Positions 25,640 to 39,586 of a DNA stretch of 64,000 bases are shown here, one piece after another. This stretch comes from Gorsachius magnificus. Its lineage: Eukaryota; Chordata; Aves; Pelecaniformes; Ardeidae. Position numbers and translations under genes: made by a program. The stretch is from the NCBI GenBank assembly GCA_034008185.1, contig CM067082.1:122575988-122639987 (forward strand). The letters run 5' to 3'. How positions within the stretch are numbered: the first letter of the stretch is position 1; the number at the start of each line of letters is the position of its first letter. The notes beneath the pieces were generated by a model. That model was given only the letters and a program-made list of their open reading frames with translations, searched no databases and was not told the DNA's origin.

Positions 25640-27870
25640 TCTTACCACTTCTGTTGATTCCTTCCAGATTCTCTCTCATTTGCCTATCTTTTTAAGTATG
25701 CCTGAAGCTGGAAACAGGACCCCTGCTGAAACTTCTTACCCCACTTCTTACACACAGTCTAGCTCTGAATACATTTCCAAAGTAAGACTTGCATTTTTTG
25801 TAACAGCACCATGATATTCATTCACCGAGTTTGAAATCTATCATAACTTCAAGCTTCTCTTTTTTTTCTGCAGTACTCCCAAAAAGATCGCGTTTACTTG
25901 CTGTTGTGTAAACGTTCATGTGATTTCCCCTTCCCAAGTGTAATGCTTTAGATATGTTTTTACTGAACTCCATCTCATCTGTTTCATTTGGAGTGAAGAC
26001 TATTTTGAATTCACATCCTGGTTTCCGAAATGCCTGGAAGCTCTCCCCTCCCTATTCCTCACTATCACCTTCAAATTCTCTGTTCCACCACCCGTATCAT
26101 CCATATCAAGCACAAACCAGATATACAAGATCTTCCAATGAGATCCCATTTAAAATAACCGCTGTGTGTATCACATAACTGAGTGTCTGCAACTTCTTGT
26201 GTGTGGTCTTTTAGATAGCAATTTTTTCTTGTGCTTAACCAGATAACATTTTCAGTTAGTCTCCAGCTTGCTCGTTAGAATGCCACAAAGGGTCATGCCA
26301 GAACCCTTGCTGAAATAAAGATACGGCCCGTTGAATACTATGAATGCGAGTTATCTGGGAAAAGAAGGAAATCAATCTGACTTGGTGTGATTTGGTTTTA
26401 CTTCTTAACACCTTCTTATCCTCCAAGTACTTGTAAGTATATTGTACACTGAGTTGTTGGAGTCTCTTTCTGGGTGTCAGAGGTAGGCTGACCATCGTAT
26501 AATTCATTTTCCCCTTTTAACAGACGGGTATTTTATTTATTTATTTATTTACTAATTATATTTATTCCCCTCTTGTCCCTCTCATTCGCCTTGTACGTAC
26601 TCCCAGGCACCTGCTGATGGCTCAGACATTACTGTGACTGGTTCCTCTGGGAGACCGTGATCAGGCCTTGAATATCACTGATTTAGATAAGCATTTCTAA
26701 CTGTTCCCTCTCCGCTCTGGCCTGCCCCCTTATTCTTTTGTTTAAAGTGCTATACAGCTCTACTTCTTTTGTCATCTTATGCTCTGGCAACATTTTCTTG
26801 TTGCCTTTATGCCTCCTGCTATTTGTAACTCCTTGTGTGCCCAAACGGTTTCCTTTATCTTTCCATATTATGTAGTCAGATGTCCTGGTTTCCAGGTTTT
26901 CCACGAGGCTTTGATTTCCAGGTGCCTAAAGAACGCCTCAGAGTACCACATCAGCCCACAATTGTGCTTTCTCTTTCCTTTGTAACTGAACAGCTTGTTG
27001 TAGAACCTTTAATATATATTTTTTTCAGCATCTGCCAGTGGTTCCCATCTCTTTTATCTTTTCAATTACCTTCTCAAAAGGCCTCCACCACCCCAGCTTA
27101 CGAATTTTTAGAAACCTGTTTTTCTGTTGTTCATCCTTAATAGTGAGGCTTTCCTTAAAATAGCGGTCTGTCATGTCATACTTGCATTCACCCAGACTAC
27201 CTTCCACCCGTAGATTCTCAAGAAACCCCTCACTATTCACTGAATCAAATAATTTCACTGTCTCCCCAAATATCACCTCTCCTCACCCCCCTGCTTTCTG
27301 AGAAAAAACCTGCCCTCTGTATATTCCAAGACCCTGACAACCGCTTGTGTCCTCCTCTATTGCTTTTCAGTGAATATTATGTATATTTTAAAGTGCCTTG
27401 TAGGGGTGAGGCCGACTCTATTGAACATCTCTGTGAGTTGGTCAAGCTAAACCAGCTTCATGTATTTCTTCTTTCTCATGATTTCATTTTCTCCAAAAGA
27501 CCTCCAACAAGACATCCATCTTGTTCTTTTCTTTCTTCATTTTCACCCAAAGGCAGTCCAGAAGCCAGCTTCTGAGCTTTCCCTGAAGCGGAAAGCAAGT
27601 ATACATGTCTAAATGCCTTGTCCTGTCTATTCTTCTGGAAAAAGCTGTACCTGTGTCCCTATTCCAGGTCCCTGATTTGTTCCCTCAGGACTTCACGGCA
27701 CCTATTATGTCATGGGTTTGTGCAGATGAAGCCTCTGAGTTTTCCTGTTTATTCAACATATTACTGATATTTGCATATAGATATTTTGGATATTCAGCTG
27801 TTTGCCCTATTATTCTCCCTCTGGTCTTTCGTGTGCTTTCGCTAACAGTCTCCCTACGGAGATTGTTAAC
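25640..27870 (-). mobile_element. Ancient CR1 LINE copy, antisense, ~2.2 kb
   Basis: This is a second and longer decayed CR1 on the minus strand. In plus-strand order it shows the ORF2 C-terminal region (TTCTGCAGTACTCC near 25870), the phrase AGGTAGGCTGACC (26480-26492) that also occurs in the copy at 20-21 kb, then upstream reverse transcriptase and endonuclease sequence. Examples of the latter are TTCACCCAGACTACCTTCCA (27188-27207) and TATATTCCAAGACCCTGAC (27319-27337). Because both copies contain the same ORF2 segment, they are separate insertions and not one interrupted element. All frames are disrupted. The limits are uncertain by 50-100 bp or more. Confidence 0.65.
26531..26551. repeat. 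(TTTA)n microsatellite
   Basis: About five TTTA/TTAT units lie within the old CR1 copy, probably a later expansion in its AT-rich body. Confidence 0.8.
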
Positions 27871-30800
27871 AAAGTACTAATTACTGCCAAGCCGAGGGTA
27901 TAGTGGTGGCTTTGTGATGTAGATACTGGTCAACCAGGAACTTGACTGAGACTCCAAAATTACTGTAATTCCCATCTATTTCTGGACAGACTCCAGATAG
28001 TAACAGCTTTCAGGCTCTGCCAGCCTGGTTTGGAGCAGTTTGCCTGTGTGAGATTTTGCATGTCTGTCAGCCAAATCAGAGAGCCAGTGCAAAAATCTAG
28101 TACTTAGAGGGTGTTTGATACCCGTGGGAGCTGTCTGGGTCATGAAACCAATGACTGGTTTATAACAGATTGGGGGGAAAAAAAAGGGATAGAAATACTA
28201 TGGCTAGCATTTTAGTTACAAATACAATTGTAATTAAATGCAAATTACCAATGTAAATCAGAAAGATTTTTTTTTTTTTTTTTGCATAAGTGTTCCCTGA
28301 CAGTCTTAATAAAGATTAAAGCCGAGTTGGAATTGCTCATAGAAAACGTGAGAAGGAGCCGCAGCCGCTCCTGACGTGTGCCATGGTTCTCAATGAAGGG
28401 TCACACTGCTGGTTTTACAGAGCAGGCAACGTGCAGCTGAGGTGGGAAATCACAGCTGGAGAAGCTGCCACCGAGATGCCTTTCACTTCCCTTGGGTGTG
28501 TGTCCTCGATCAGAGAGTAACACCAAAAGCACCGAAACAAGGACAACATATTGTAAAGCATGAACAGCAGCCCCCTGGCAAACATTTATATACACATAGC
28601 TCCCCTATGTATACCCTAGACATACATTTGTTTATTATTTCGTTTGGCATAATTAATACACTATAATAACATAATAATATTATTAATACACTATAAGGAA
28701 GAAGATGATAAAGCTCATCAGAAACAGCGCCAATTGCTACCAATGACAAATAGGCGACAAAACTGAAAACCCTATTAGTGATTTGTGTGAGTTACTTTCT
28801 AACTGGATTTGACACATATACCAACTCCGCTATTCCTGGTTATGGGAACATTTGCGCACTTTCCGATAAAGACAGTTTTGTGCTTATCTATTGCTTTATA
28901 GATGTTGCAAGGAGATGAGTAGGAAGCCCATCCTGGACCAGACAGCTAGAATGATCTGAACTACGTGTATGGAAGACAAATGAATGAGAAGCCCTGTTTG
29001 CTTTCATTTAACACAGCAGGTCAGTCACAATCATGCACAAAATACCATTATGAACTATGACCAGTTAAAAATTTACCAAGCGTAAGAGAAAATCCAGTAT
29101 AAGCGCTCCCTGTTCAACAAATCCCTCGCACTAAATTCACCTTCTCAAAAAATCTCAAGTCTATAAAAAACCCTTGCAAAAATCTTGCGATCTAATGCAC
29201 CAAAGCAAAGCAATAGACATGAGCCCTTGACTAACAACGACCTGTCCTAAGGCTTTAGCTAGGGGTATCCAGAAACCAGTAGCTTGTGAATCCCACCATA
29301 TCTCAGCTGTTGGGTAAAAGCACAGGGACTAGTTTTTGAGACACTTGTGGCAAGGCCAAAATCATAAAATACCTCACATCCAAGCCTTGAACTGCACCTG
29401 GATAGAGGTGGGAAACTCGCACTGTTTACAGAGCCGCGTGTTCCTTGTACACACAACTACTGCATGCTAAAAATTGATAATTTCAGCTTTAAATGGACAG
29501 AGGGACTTCTCAAACTTCTGAAAAGCCCTCTGAACCAGCTGATCTGCCCCAGAGACTGGGCAGCTCAGAACAGGATGCAAGATACATGCCTTTAGTGAAT
29601 GCACAGAATAAGCTTTTTTTTCCCCCCCCTCTCTAGCATTTTATTCAAGCTAGTATCTAATTAGAACTGGGAACTTGGTGTGCTTTTTGCTGCTGCTATG
29701 ACAGTTCCTAAAAGCATTTTGTGGACATCGATTGTGTGTGGTAGTTTTGCACTAAGCTCCCCAGCTACTGAAGGAGAAGAGGGGGACAACATGAGCTCTG
29801 TTTTATTATTGCACAGTACAGATAATGATACACTAGCCATATCAAAAGGAGCTTTGTAATTATTGGCTCAGGAGCTCTTGTGGTTATTTTACATTTAACC
29901 CGCATACGAATTTGGTGTCTGCTGGCACATGGTGGCCATATGGAGGGCAGAAAGCATTACTGCCTACCACAGGAGAACATAATCTGGAGAGTGGAGGCAT
30001 TTTCATGTGTTGAACAAAGTTCCACCCACATCATAAACGGGTCATTCTGCCACATCATAAGCTGCAGAAAAATCACATAAATCTTCACAGAGACTCTACA
30101 GGACTTCAATCAGAGACTCTGCCTTTTGCGCAGCCCATGAATGCACTGTTAATGCTTTAGAATAACAAGTAATAGTTATATATCTGCTAGCAATACATTT
30201 TGTCATGTAATACTACTATATATTGTTGGAGCAGTGTTGAAAGGCACACAAACTGTTTCCCTGCTATGAAAAATGTTAACAAGCCAAATTATTGCCCGAT
30301 GAAGATGGGCAAAGAAAACCATGGAAATTTATGCAAGATGAGAACCCATGGAGGTTATTTGTAATTCAATCTTTTCATCTCTTAACTCTTTGGGACCAAA
30401 GTTTAAAAATGCCTGAAAAACTTACGTACGTATATATATGCACATGCAACTTTGTGTGTATTGTTCTATGTTAGCATACACAAAAATATTTCTGTGGACA
30501 AAATACACTTGCCTATGTCCCTAGGTAAGGGTGTTTGTATTTATGTACCTATGTATACTCCTCTGCCTGTGTGTTTGTTGGGAAGGAGTGCCGTAGAACT
30601 TGTATCTAGGTCCTACACACTAGCATTTTGGGCAAGTTTTATGATTGTTTTTCTGAGCGGAGACTGAAAAGGAGACAAAAATCAGCAAATCATTTTGAAA
30701 CAAAATTCCCAGCTGTCTCGCTGGTCTTGTACTACGTTATAGCATAAACGGCAAGGGAACTTAAACACATGGAAGGGGGGGATTTTGTTTGCATTGCCTA

Positions 30801-33800
30801 AACAAATATTTTTTTAATAGTATAAAAATAGGTGGAACAGGAAGATAGGCAGGACCAATGTAGAAGAAAAGCATGTTTGTGCCCAATTCACCGGAGAGAT
30901 TGTTAAAGAACATTTTATCATAATGAAAATATTACCCTTGGAATGCCAGCAAGATCAATGTGAATTTAAGTTGCCCGTCCTTTTTACTTCTAGTCACTAA
31001 AGTTAGACTTGTCCTGGAGTTATTGTGACTAGCTGATTTTTTTTTTATTTCAGAAAATGTTCTCTTTCATTCACGAATCAATAGCTCTTTGCTAGTCCTG
31101 GCTTTGCTCCTTGCTCTTCTCTGTCAGCCCTTGCTAAGTGCTGTTGCTAAGGGCCAGAGGAAGTGTCCTATTGCATTCGGCTGAGAAATCGGGGAGGAAA
31201 AGCACATTTCTGTGAGGTGCAAATGAAGCACTTTTCCCACTGCTGTCCTGCAACATAGGAAATATGATTCTGGCTGGAACAAGCTGCTCGTGATTAGGAC
31301 CCCCATGTGTTTCAGAATTTTGACAGGCTATTCGTAAACTCATAAAATTAGCAGAGTGGGATCTAGAGAACAACATTTTTCTTACAGTACAGGACTCCAG
31401 GCAATCAGTTTAAAAGGAAACTTTTATAACGTTTTCCCCCTCCTCTTAATGAAGTTAACAGAAATCTTCCTGTGAATTTCAACAAGAAAAAAAAAATCCT
31501 TTAGTCAGACAGCTTGTAACTCCTTTATTTGAAAGCAACTGAGTAGGGCATATATAAATTTGCTAAAAGTTTTATAGACAACCAATTTATAAATCTAGCG
31601 AAATTATCCATTTAATGATAGGGAATTTAGCTGGAGGGAATAGAAACCTTCAGACCCGTGGAATATATCTCATTTACTTTACATATATTGTTCAGTTATT
31701 CAGATTATTTATTTAAACACATTTCATGGTGCGTTGCACAGATAGCTTTGACAAAATCTTATAGTTTTCAAAAAAAGACATACTCCAATTGCAGCTTACT
31801 ATGCCTAGGAAGTCCTGTCCAGCAATTCCACCACTCTTTCAAGTGAGTCTATTAATAAAGTGATCACTGCATCAATTAGTGTTTATACTGAAGTGTTACT
31901 TACCCTCCAGCACAGAAGAAATACCGTTCTTGGGGAAGTTGCATGCCGGGGAACCTGCGCTACCCGGGTTTCTCATGCATGTGAGCTTGGGATGTAAGAG
32001 CCTGCTCTGTCAAGGTCATGTGTGCATTGATAAGGAACCACAGCCAGCGTTATATGATCAACGTAAACATGAATACATAATCCAGCCGCGTCAGGCAAGC
32101 CCATTTGGTTGCATCTGTGCTACCCCATCCAAAGGCCGAATGTTTTGTGTGTATGCCTACTGCCTGTACGTTACAGTGCTAATGAGCCTATCTTGTCTCC
32201 TCCGAACAATCTGTGCTGGAGCTGGGATATATTTCCTGTGGTTCATCAGAAGAACTGGCAAGCAAACAAGGCTGATCGATGTAGTTGAGACTTGTGAGGA
32301 TTTCCTGGGAAGATTGTTTTTTCCCTGTTCAACCAATGGTGAAGGTAATGGTAGATATGAAAACCCATTTCCCTTTGTTTGCAGTTGCAAAAGTTTGGCA
32401 CTCTCTGATGTTTCCTGGTAGTGTAGAAAGCCAGAGGAGTAACAGGGTTGCCATAATGGTTTGGCCTGAAGATTCTTCCTGTGGACTGAGTGGATGGTGA
32501 TTTGAATTACGTGTCCTGCAAGGTGAAAGCCATAAATCAGGCCTGAGCAGAGGTGAAAGTCTAAGTGATTGTTAATGTTCTGAATCTAAGGTGCCAAACC
32601 TCCTTTCATCTCTTCAAGATTTGGACAGGACAAAGACACTTTTTCTTCTTTAGAATAAGGAAATAGTGGAAGCGGAAACTTTTAAACTGTATTCTTCAGA
32701 AATTCCCAGGAGGTGCAGTGAGCGCGCTTCCTCTCTCAAGACTGTTCTGAAGAGCCACAGAGTTCTGAAGGCTGGCTGTATGATGCTTGTTTCAGCGGGA
32801 CTCTGAGTCATTATACCCAGCCTCTTACCTCTGAGACAGAAGCTGACGTTTTAAAGATGGTCACAGAGCTGGGTACCTTCTGGAGTACCCAGGCTGAGTC
32901 CTGGATGAATACTGGAGCTGCCGAGTGTTCGGCACAGTGACAGTCTCCAAGTGAGCTACAACTGGAATGCCCCAGAAAAGGCCACAGCTCCAGGATTCGT
33001 GGGAAAGCATAGCATCTCTCCCATCCCCAAGCTAACTAAAGCCTTTCCGTTGGAGCAGGTCTTGTCCTAATCAAATGCCCTGTGTCATAGGAATGTTTGA
33101 TAATTTGTGATGTAGGTGTTTAAGGAGACTGAGGAAAGGGCTTTTCTGCTAGAAATTCAGTTCCTTTTCCTTGAATAACCATATCTTCCCAAATTCAAGC
33201 TTTGATGTAGATAGTAGAAATGAAATGAATGTGGTAGAGATTTTTGTCAAGAAAGTGTTCATTGGCTATTTCTAAGTCAAACATTATATTTAAAAACATT
33301 TGTAAATAGTAGGTACTACCTAGGATTTTATTGCTTTGCATACTCAGCAAGTAAGTTTCAATTAATATTCGTTCTTGTGCCTTGAGAGGTAAGCTGTGTA
33401 TAAGACTCTAAAAATTAAGGAAAAGAAAAAGAAAAAAGAAGAGATTTGCCAGGCAAATGGTTTGGTGGAGGATAAGAAAAACCATCACCCAACACAATTG
33501 TCACAGAAGTCTTTTCCACCACCCTTTGGTTATTCAGTATGTAAGAAGGGCTTTCCTTTCCCAAATGCTTACCAAACTTTCCTACAAGACTAGTATCTGC
33601 AAATAACACCATTTTTGCCTCTTTATTAAAAAGGCCCAGAGAAAATGTGTGTGCAGGGAGGAGGAGGTGACTTGCTTTAATATTCTTCACGCTCCCAGCC
33701 AGTCTACAGTTGTCAGTTGCATTACTGACATTTATTCATTAAGTTTTGCCACATGAATTCTTCCCCTCAGCCTTGAAGGTCACCAACTGGGATTTGCTAG

Positions 33801-36800
33801 GCTTGAGAAAAAAGCTGCATTCAAATACTGAGGCCACAGGCAGATGCCCACTGGAGAAATGGCAGCAGTGGTGTCAGACTTTACAGCTTTCACCACGGGA
33901 ATGGTCTATGCGAGTGCTTCTCTCCATCACTGTGAAAGCAGCTGGGTTGGTTTGAACTGCCAGTGCAGGGCAGAGGGAAGAAGCAGGGAACTTCATCATT
34001 CCCCTGCCATTTCTGCAAGAAGCATTTGACTACAGTCCGAGTGGTTCTTATTCTGCTTATTTGCCTTCTTTTCACACTGTTGCCACCAGAATATTGTTAA
34101 GTGCCTTTTTAGGACAGGTTTGAACTCAGTGAGACTACTTCCATCAGTAGCTGTTCACCAATTTGAGTGATATGACCCTTGGTTTCCATTTCTAGGACAC
34201 ATCATTCAAGAAAGTTGGGCCAGTTACATCAATAACCTCTTGGTTGCTACATCTCAGCCCTGGTCCTGCAGAATCCGCCAACGAGCTTCAGCACAATCCC
34301 CATTAAAGTTATTATGAACTGATTAAATTGTGGCTCGCCGTGGATAGTACAGAATTTGGTTATTTATTTATCTCCGGCTGATTTTCTCGTATCAGGGATT
34401 TCTACTGTTCTAAAAATGAAAGGTTAAATTCCTTCCAGTCTTTGTCCTAGATACCACCATGTCACTTTATCTGGACTCTATTGTGGATCATATGTGTATC
34501 CCTTTGTAAATGCCATTCCAATAATTCTCCCTCGCATGTTTTTTTTTTTTCTGAAGGACTCCAAAGTAAAGCTTGTTGGGAATTTTCCCACAATATATTT
34601 GTTTGTAACCAAAAATGCTGACTTGCTGAATCAGAAGCTTTTTGTGGGAAAGTATTTGTTCCAGTAAGAAGGCTTCTCAGATTCAGAAATGAATTTCTGG
34701 AAAAAAAAAGTAAAAGACAAACTTTCCCTTCTTTTCCTCAAAATAGACGGCTGCTCGGTGTTCAGGCGCTCCCTGGGGGATATGGGCAAGTGAGGTTCAA
34801 ATCCCATTGATTCAGCATGTTGGTCTCTCTCCAGGCCAGCTATGCAAGGCTGAACAGCTTCAGAGAGGGTAAAAGGGAGTGTTCTCACTCAGTTCTGTCT
34901 TTTTATGCCCATTTCGGCATTTTTTCAGGAAGGTCCTATTTCATTTTAATGCACAGCAAAAGCACATTTTGAAATTTCTATGTCTTGCACAATACTAATG
35001 TTTTGCAGATACTCTTACACTAACCCAGCGCTGATCGCCTTGCAGATCCATTCGTATCTTCTTAAAAATACAGTTGACAGAGTCACTCCATTTGGGATCT
35101 ATAACTTTTATGGAGTCCTTCTGAATCTTTGTGTGTTTTTTAGGAGACATCTAGGGCTTGATTCTGCAAGTTTCTAAACTATAAGATGTTACAAGCATTA
35201 GCTCTTAACCAACGGAGCTATTCATACACTTGATGCCAGCACATTATGAATTGATAAAAGTTTTATTCAAGTTGATAGAAAGATTTCCACTGGACTTGAA
35301 TGAAAGTTCGTTACATTATGTCCTTGTATCTTGGAAGTTTTAATTTGACACTTGATCTTGTCTTATTTTGTGATGTTCAGATTCTACCCAAATTATATTT
35401 ATATTGATCACTTATCTCTACAATTACAGAGGTATCAACTTTGTTTACTTTTTAGCGAGACAGTGGGAACTCAGGAAACCTGGATTATTTTCTGACTTAC
35501 CACTGACTTGCTTAGACCATCTATCATTATTTGTTAACTTCAGCAATTAATTTTATGATTCTAAGATGCAAGGAAATTGAGGCACTGGGAAATATAACAG
35601 TTTGGTAAAATACTGCATTACAGTGCTCATGTAATTAATTTACTCAACAGCAATTTCACAATTAGGACATTATAATGCAGTTTTAATGCACATTTATTAT
35701 AGTAATGAAGTACAGAATTACAAAGATATAACACAAATTGTTTACATTTGTTTTAAAACGTTCTATAATATTGATTGATGTTTATGACTGAGTCTTTACA
35801 TATTGTATGAATACCATAGAAGTTCTCCCACTAATGAGATAATTAATTTTCCATCCTGAACAACTCCAGTTTCAAATTAGATTTAAATACTAATTCTTCT
35901 AATGTAATCATTGTTTCAAAATGGCAAAAAAAAACCCAAAAAAAACCAATTTACTATTTCATAAAGCTGGCAGAGGAGGACCCTTGGAAAACAGTCTTTT
36001 GCTCATAAAAGTGAATTGTATCATAAAACTCTCCCACTTTTTACGTTAAAGCTAACATTCTGTGAAATACTGTTCACCCTTACTTCACAAAAAAGTCACA
36101 GCTTGGTGCTCTGTATCATGTACTTTTGCCTGTCTTGTGTAGTAACCACTTTCTTCAGCCTTCTTAGTTGGAAGCACACTGCCAAAGCAGCTGGATTCTT
36201 AAAGTAAAATGCAACCCTAATTATTCCTTCATCTTCAGCTACGAGTTTTGCCTTATAATTTAAATTGGAATAATACTTTTGTTACAGTTTATTATACTTA
36301 TACTGGGAAAAACAATCTAGAATTAAAGAACATTCTATCAAAGCGGCTTTAATATATTTTACATTTTATGTTATGACATTACTATTTTTAAACTATACCT
36401 AAAATACTTTAGGACATACCGCATGTCTTGAGGTACGCTTTTAAGAGTGGTAAGCGCATAGGTTCCCAGCAGCTGGTAATGCTAAGTACTACTACCATTC
36501 CTTTTGCATTTGATTTCTTAATGAACTTTTAAAAAATGTTAAAATGAACAGTTTTCTGTAAGGAAAAAAAAAAACCCTGCATGCTAGAGAGCAAAAAATA
36601 CTCCTTCAAAGCAGTGACACTGTTGGAAATTGGAAATCATTGGTCAGTGACTGAAGAAAATCAACTGACTTTTGAGAAATCCCCATATAGCATGCATCTG
36701 TAGGTAGCAGTATTTTGCATTTGGAAGCCTTCTACATGAGTCATGCCCTAAACCGGAGTTGTAACTGAGAGAAGACGTTACCGCTCCAGTCCTGCATGCC

Positions 36801-37821
36801 TCCCCAGCCACCACTGCCAAACCAAAGGCTCCAACTAACAATGCAAATGGCAGAAGAATAAATACCTTTACCTTTTTACTGAACCTGAGGGCCCCCGTAG
36901 CAGCTCTAAACACACCTTATTCAGCAGAAAGCACCGTGACAGTCACCAAACGTTAATACTCCTCTGCCCATTGTACAGATCTGTACTCACTGCTGCAGTG
37001 AGAGTTTTTGGTAGATGAGAAATGTCCTCTGACAAAAACAGAAGATAAAATTATTAAGTCAAGATAAAGCCATATCAAGCCTCTCCAGAGCTGTGAAACA
37101 ATAGCGAGCTTACACTAATCTTGACTCTGAGCCTGAGAATGCAGTGGTTTCACATGTCATTTCAAGAAGCACTTTTGCTAAATTTTAAGGCATGATGCAA
37201 CGGTTTAAGAAGCGGATAATGTATCGTGGAGAACACTCTGGCTGAAATCCCAGGCCCATTAAAATCAACGGGGGTTTTTACTCTGGTTTTGTGTCATATA
37301 TTAGTTATTTCTCCTCCCTCATTCCTTTCACTTACACTCATTTTATCACACTCATCGATACATGCCACTGTATCGGAGTTCATTAAAACACTGCATATTC
37401 CGTTACATAATCAGAACCCAAGTTTGCACCAAACAATGGAAAATTATTTATTTGCAGAAACAAAAATGATTACTTTTCCCTCACAACTGTTCTTAAATAG
37501 ACATATGATGGGTAAGGGGAAGAGGGGGTTTCTTAAGCTCTAAAAAATGGATTGCACGCCTGAGGCACGCTTTTTGCGTCTGTCGCCTGCACTGTGTGAC
37601 ATTCTCTCAGATGTGGCTTTAAAGTTACTGCGTGCCCTGCTGCAAGTTAAACACCAGAACATAAACGCCTACATTAAACCTGGACCAGACAATAAAGTAA
37701 GAAAACACATTTCCATTTTCTGACTGACCTCAATCTCTGAATGAGGACCCCTGCATGTTACATTAGCAGGCTGGGCTCCATTACACTGCTGCGCGCTCCG
37801 CTCAATCTACTGAAATATTGA
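27871..37821. other. AT-rich intergenic spacer
   Basis: No gene is supported. The block includes T17 at 28267-28283, an AT-rich direct repeat (ATTAATACACTATA at 28651 and again at 28682), and a long AT-rich tract at about 35200-36600. The longest open frame is 180 codons (31879-32421) with no recognisable domain. Conserved non-coding enhancers could lie here but cannot be told from one sequence. Confidence 0.5.
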
Positions 37822-37843
37822 TTTTTTTTTTTTTTTTTTTTTT
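37822..37843 (+). repeat. T22 homopolymer (possible polypyrimidine tract)
   Basis: Twenty-two T residues are followed immediately by ACAG, giving the form of a strong 3' splice acceptor on the plus strand. Confidence 0.8.
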
Positions 37844-37847
37844 ACAG

Positions 37848-38160
37848 AGCATACACACTGTAAAATCAATACTCCCATACACACAGCCGAGTGGCAGCAG
37901 CATAGCGGAGGCCAGCCCCGTGGCCTCGCAGAGGGGGAGCGTGCTGAGGGAGCAGGGATAGAGGAGCAATGGGAAGATGGGAGATAATACTACACATAGA
38001 AAACCGCAGCAGGACGGAATCGGGCTGAAGGCTGAGCGGTGCAGACACAGAGGGAGGAACTTTGGATAAACACAAGAGAAAGGCTCAGGCAAGACTTGCC
38101 ATTTCTGGTGCTGCAGACAAAGGGGCTAAAGAAGAGGAGGCAAAATCTAAGCATTCAAAG
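37848..38160 (+). ncRNA. Candidate non-coding exon upstream of miR-148a
   Basis: A possible branchpoint (CTACTGAAAT, about 30 nt upstream), the T22 tract and ACAG end at 37847. A 313-nt purine-rich body follows, with GAAGA/GGAGG runs typical of exonic enhancers, and then the donor AAAG|GTAAGA at 38160/38161. The body is more GC-rich than its flanks and has no long sense frame. It lies about 2 kb upstream of the microRNA on the same strand, so it may belong to the primary transcript or to a separate lncRNA. The call rests only on signal sequences; a T-rich run followed by AG can arise by chance. Confidence 0.35.
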
Positions 38161-39470
38161 GTAAGATATTCTTCTGAGGTTCTCCCTCCCCAAACGTTAT
38201 GCTTTAAAGTCGGATGATTTAAATAAATAAAAATTATATAAACTAAAAAAAGAGAAAGTATTTCAAAGCATTTTTCAGTTCATTTCCCTTTCAGACACTG
38301 AAATGACAAGCCACAGGCTAGGATTAATAGGCATCGCCATGATCCTGCACCAACAAGGACCACGCGAGCGCTGGTGTCCACCTGCGTGGTGATGCCACAG
38401 AACAGGGCGCGTGGGCCTCCTCCTGGGACCACCTAGACCACCTTCCTGAGCAGGTGGCTCCTACGGATGAACGGTTCCTCCGGGACTGCTCAAGTGCCTT
38501 CAGCGCAAGAGGGTTTTTGCAGTTGAGGCCTACGTGACTACAAACTTAATCCTGGGTCGGTTCTTCAAACCCTAAACTGCGTTGAGCAGTTTCGCCTGGG
38601 TCTAGTGAACAAGCTGATCGGTAAGATAGGCTTTAATGGCTTTAATTCGATGCAAGAGAGAAAAACAATTGTAGGAATTATTAATGTAGAACTAGCAAAG
38701 TGCTGACACCTCCTCAAGAGGAGACAAGAACACACACTCCTCAGACAGCAGAACCCCCTCTGCTTTGCTTTCAGGTGAGGAAACACACTTTGAAGCAAAA
38801 GCTGTTACTCTCTTTTCAAAATCCTTCGAATCTGAAGCGAGAAGAGGAAACACCCAAGATTTTCTCCAGCCCGCACCACCCCGCCCCAGGCTGCTGTCTC
38901 GGGGGGCAAACTGGGCCGCCTGAAGTGGTTTGGGGGGGGATCACGGCAGCAGGCACCACCCGCTCCCCGCAGCTTCCTGGGCGCTCAGGGGCAGCACCGC
39001 CACCGCTAAGCTCTACCGAGCCACCCCACCGCGGGGGCCGCGGGAGGCCGGGAGCCCTCCTGCCGCCGCGGGCCCACAGGTGTCGCCCGGGGGTGTCTGC
39101 CCGAGGACGGGGACCAGCCCCTCCGGGCGAGGACAGGACCCGGCCTACGCGCGTCGGCTGCCACCGGCGCGGAAGCGCAGCTTCGCCCTCCCCGGCTGAG
39201 GCTGCGAGCCTGCCGGGGCGGTCACGCCGCGGAGCCGCCGGCGCCCCGTCCGCACCCCCGGCGGGCCCGCGGTACCACCCCCGACACGCCGCCCCGGCCC
39301 CCGGCGGCGCGGCGGGCAGCGGCTGCCTGAGGCCGAGGCGAGCTGGGGGGCGCGGAGCCGCCGGGGCGCTACCGCTACCGCCCCCGCCCCAGCGCCCGCC
39401 CCGCCCGCCCTCCGCCTCAGCGACCCCCCCGCCGCCAACGGCCGCAACTGCCACCGGGCCCCGCGGCGCG

Positions 39471-39518
39471 GCCCCGCCCCCTGGTGGGCGGGCGGGCGTG
39501 GCGGGCGGCGGGGCGGGG
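39471..39518. promoter_or_regulatory. GC-box cluster with a perfect CTCF core
   Basis: GCCCCGCCCC (39471-39480) and GGGGCGGGG (39510-39518) are Sp1-type GC boxes. Overlapping the first, CGCCCCCTGGTGG at 39475-39487 matches all 13 positions of the reverse-complement CTCF core. The cluster is about 640-680 bp upstream of the hairpin. Confidence 0.5.
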
Positions 39519-39586
39519 CCGCCTGCGAAGGGGCTTGGCGCGGAGCGGCGACAGCAGCCGTGACCTCCGACCCCGCCCGCCGCCGG

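Noticed and set aside
28651..28695. AT-rich direct repeat ATTAATACACTATA twice
   Set aside because: Short, low-complexity surroundings; probably replication slippage and not a functional element.
31879..32421. 180-codon plus-strand frame with a hydrophobic stretch
   Set aside because: No recognisable family, no splice or promoter context, and about the longest frame expected by chance in 64 kb of six-frame sequence.
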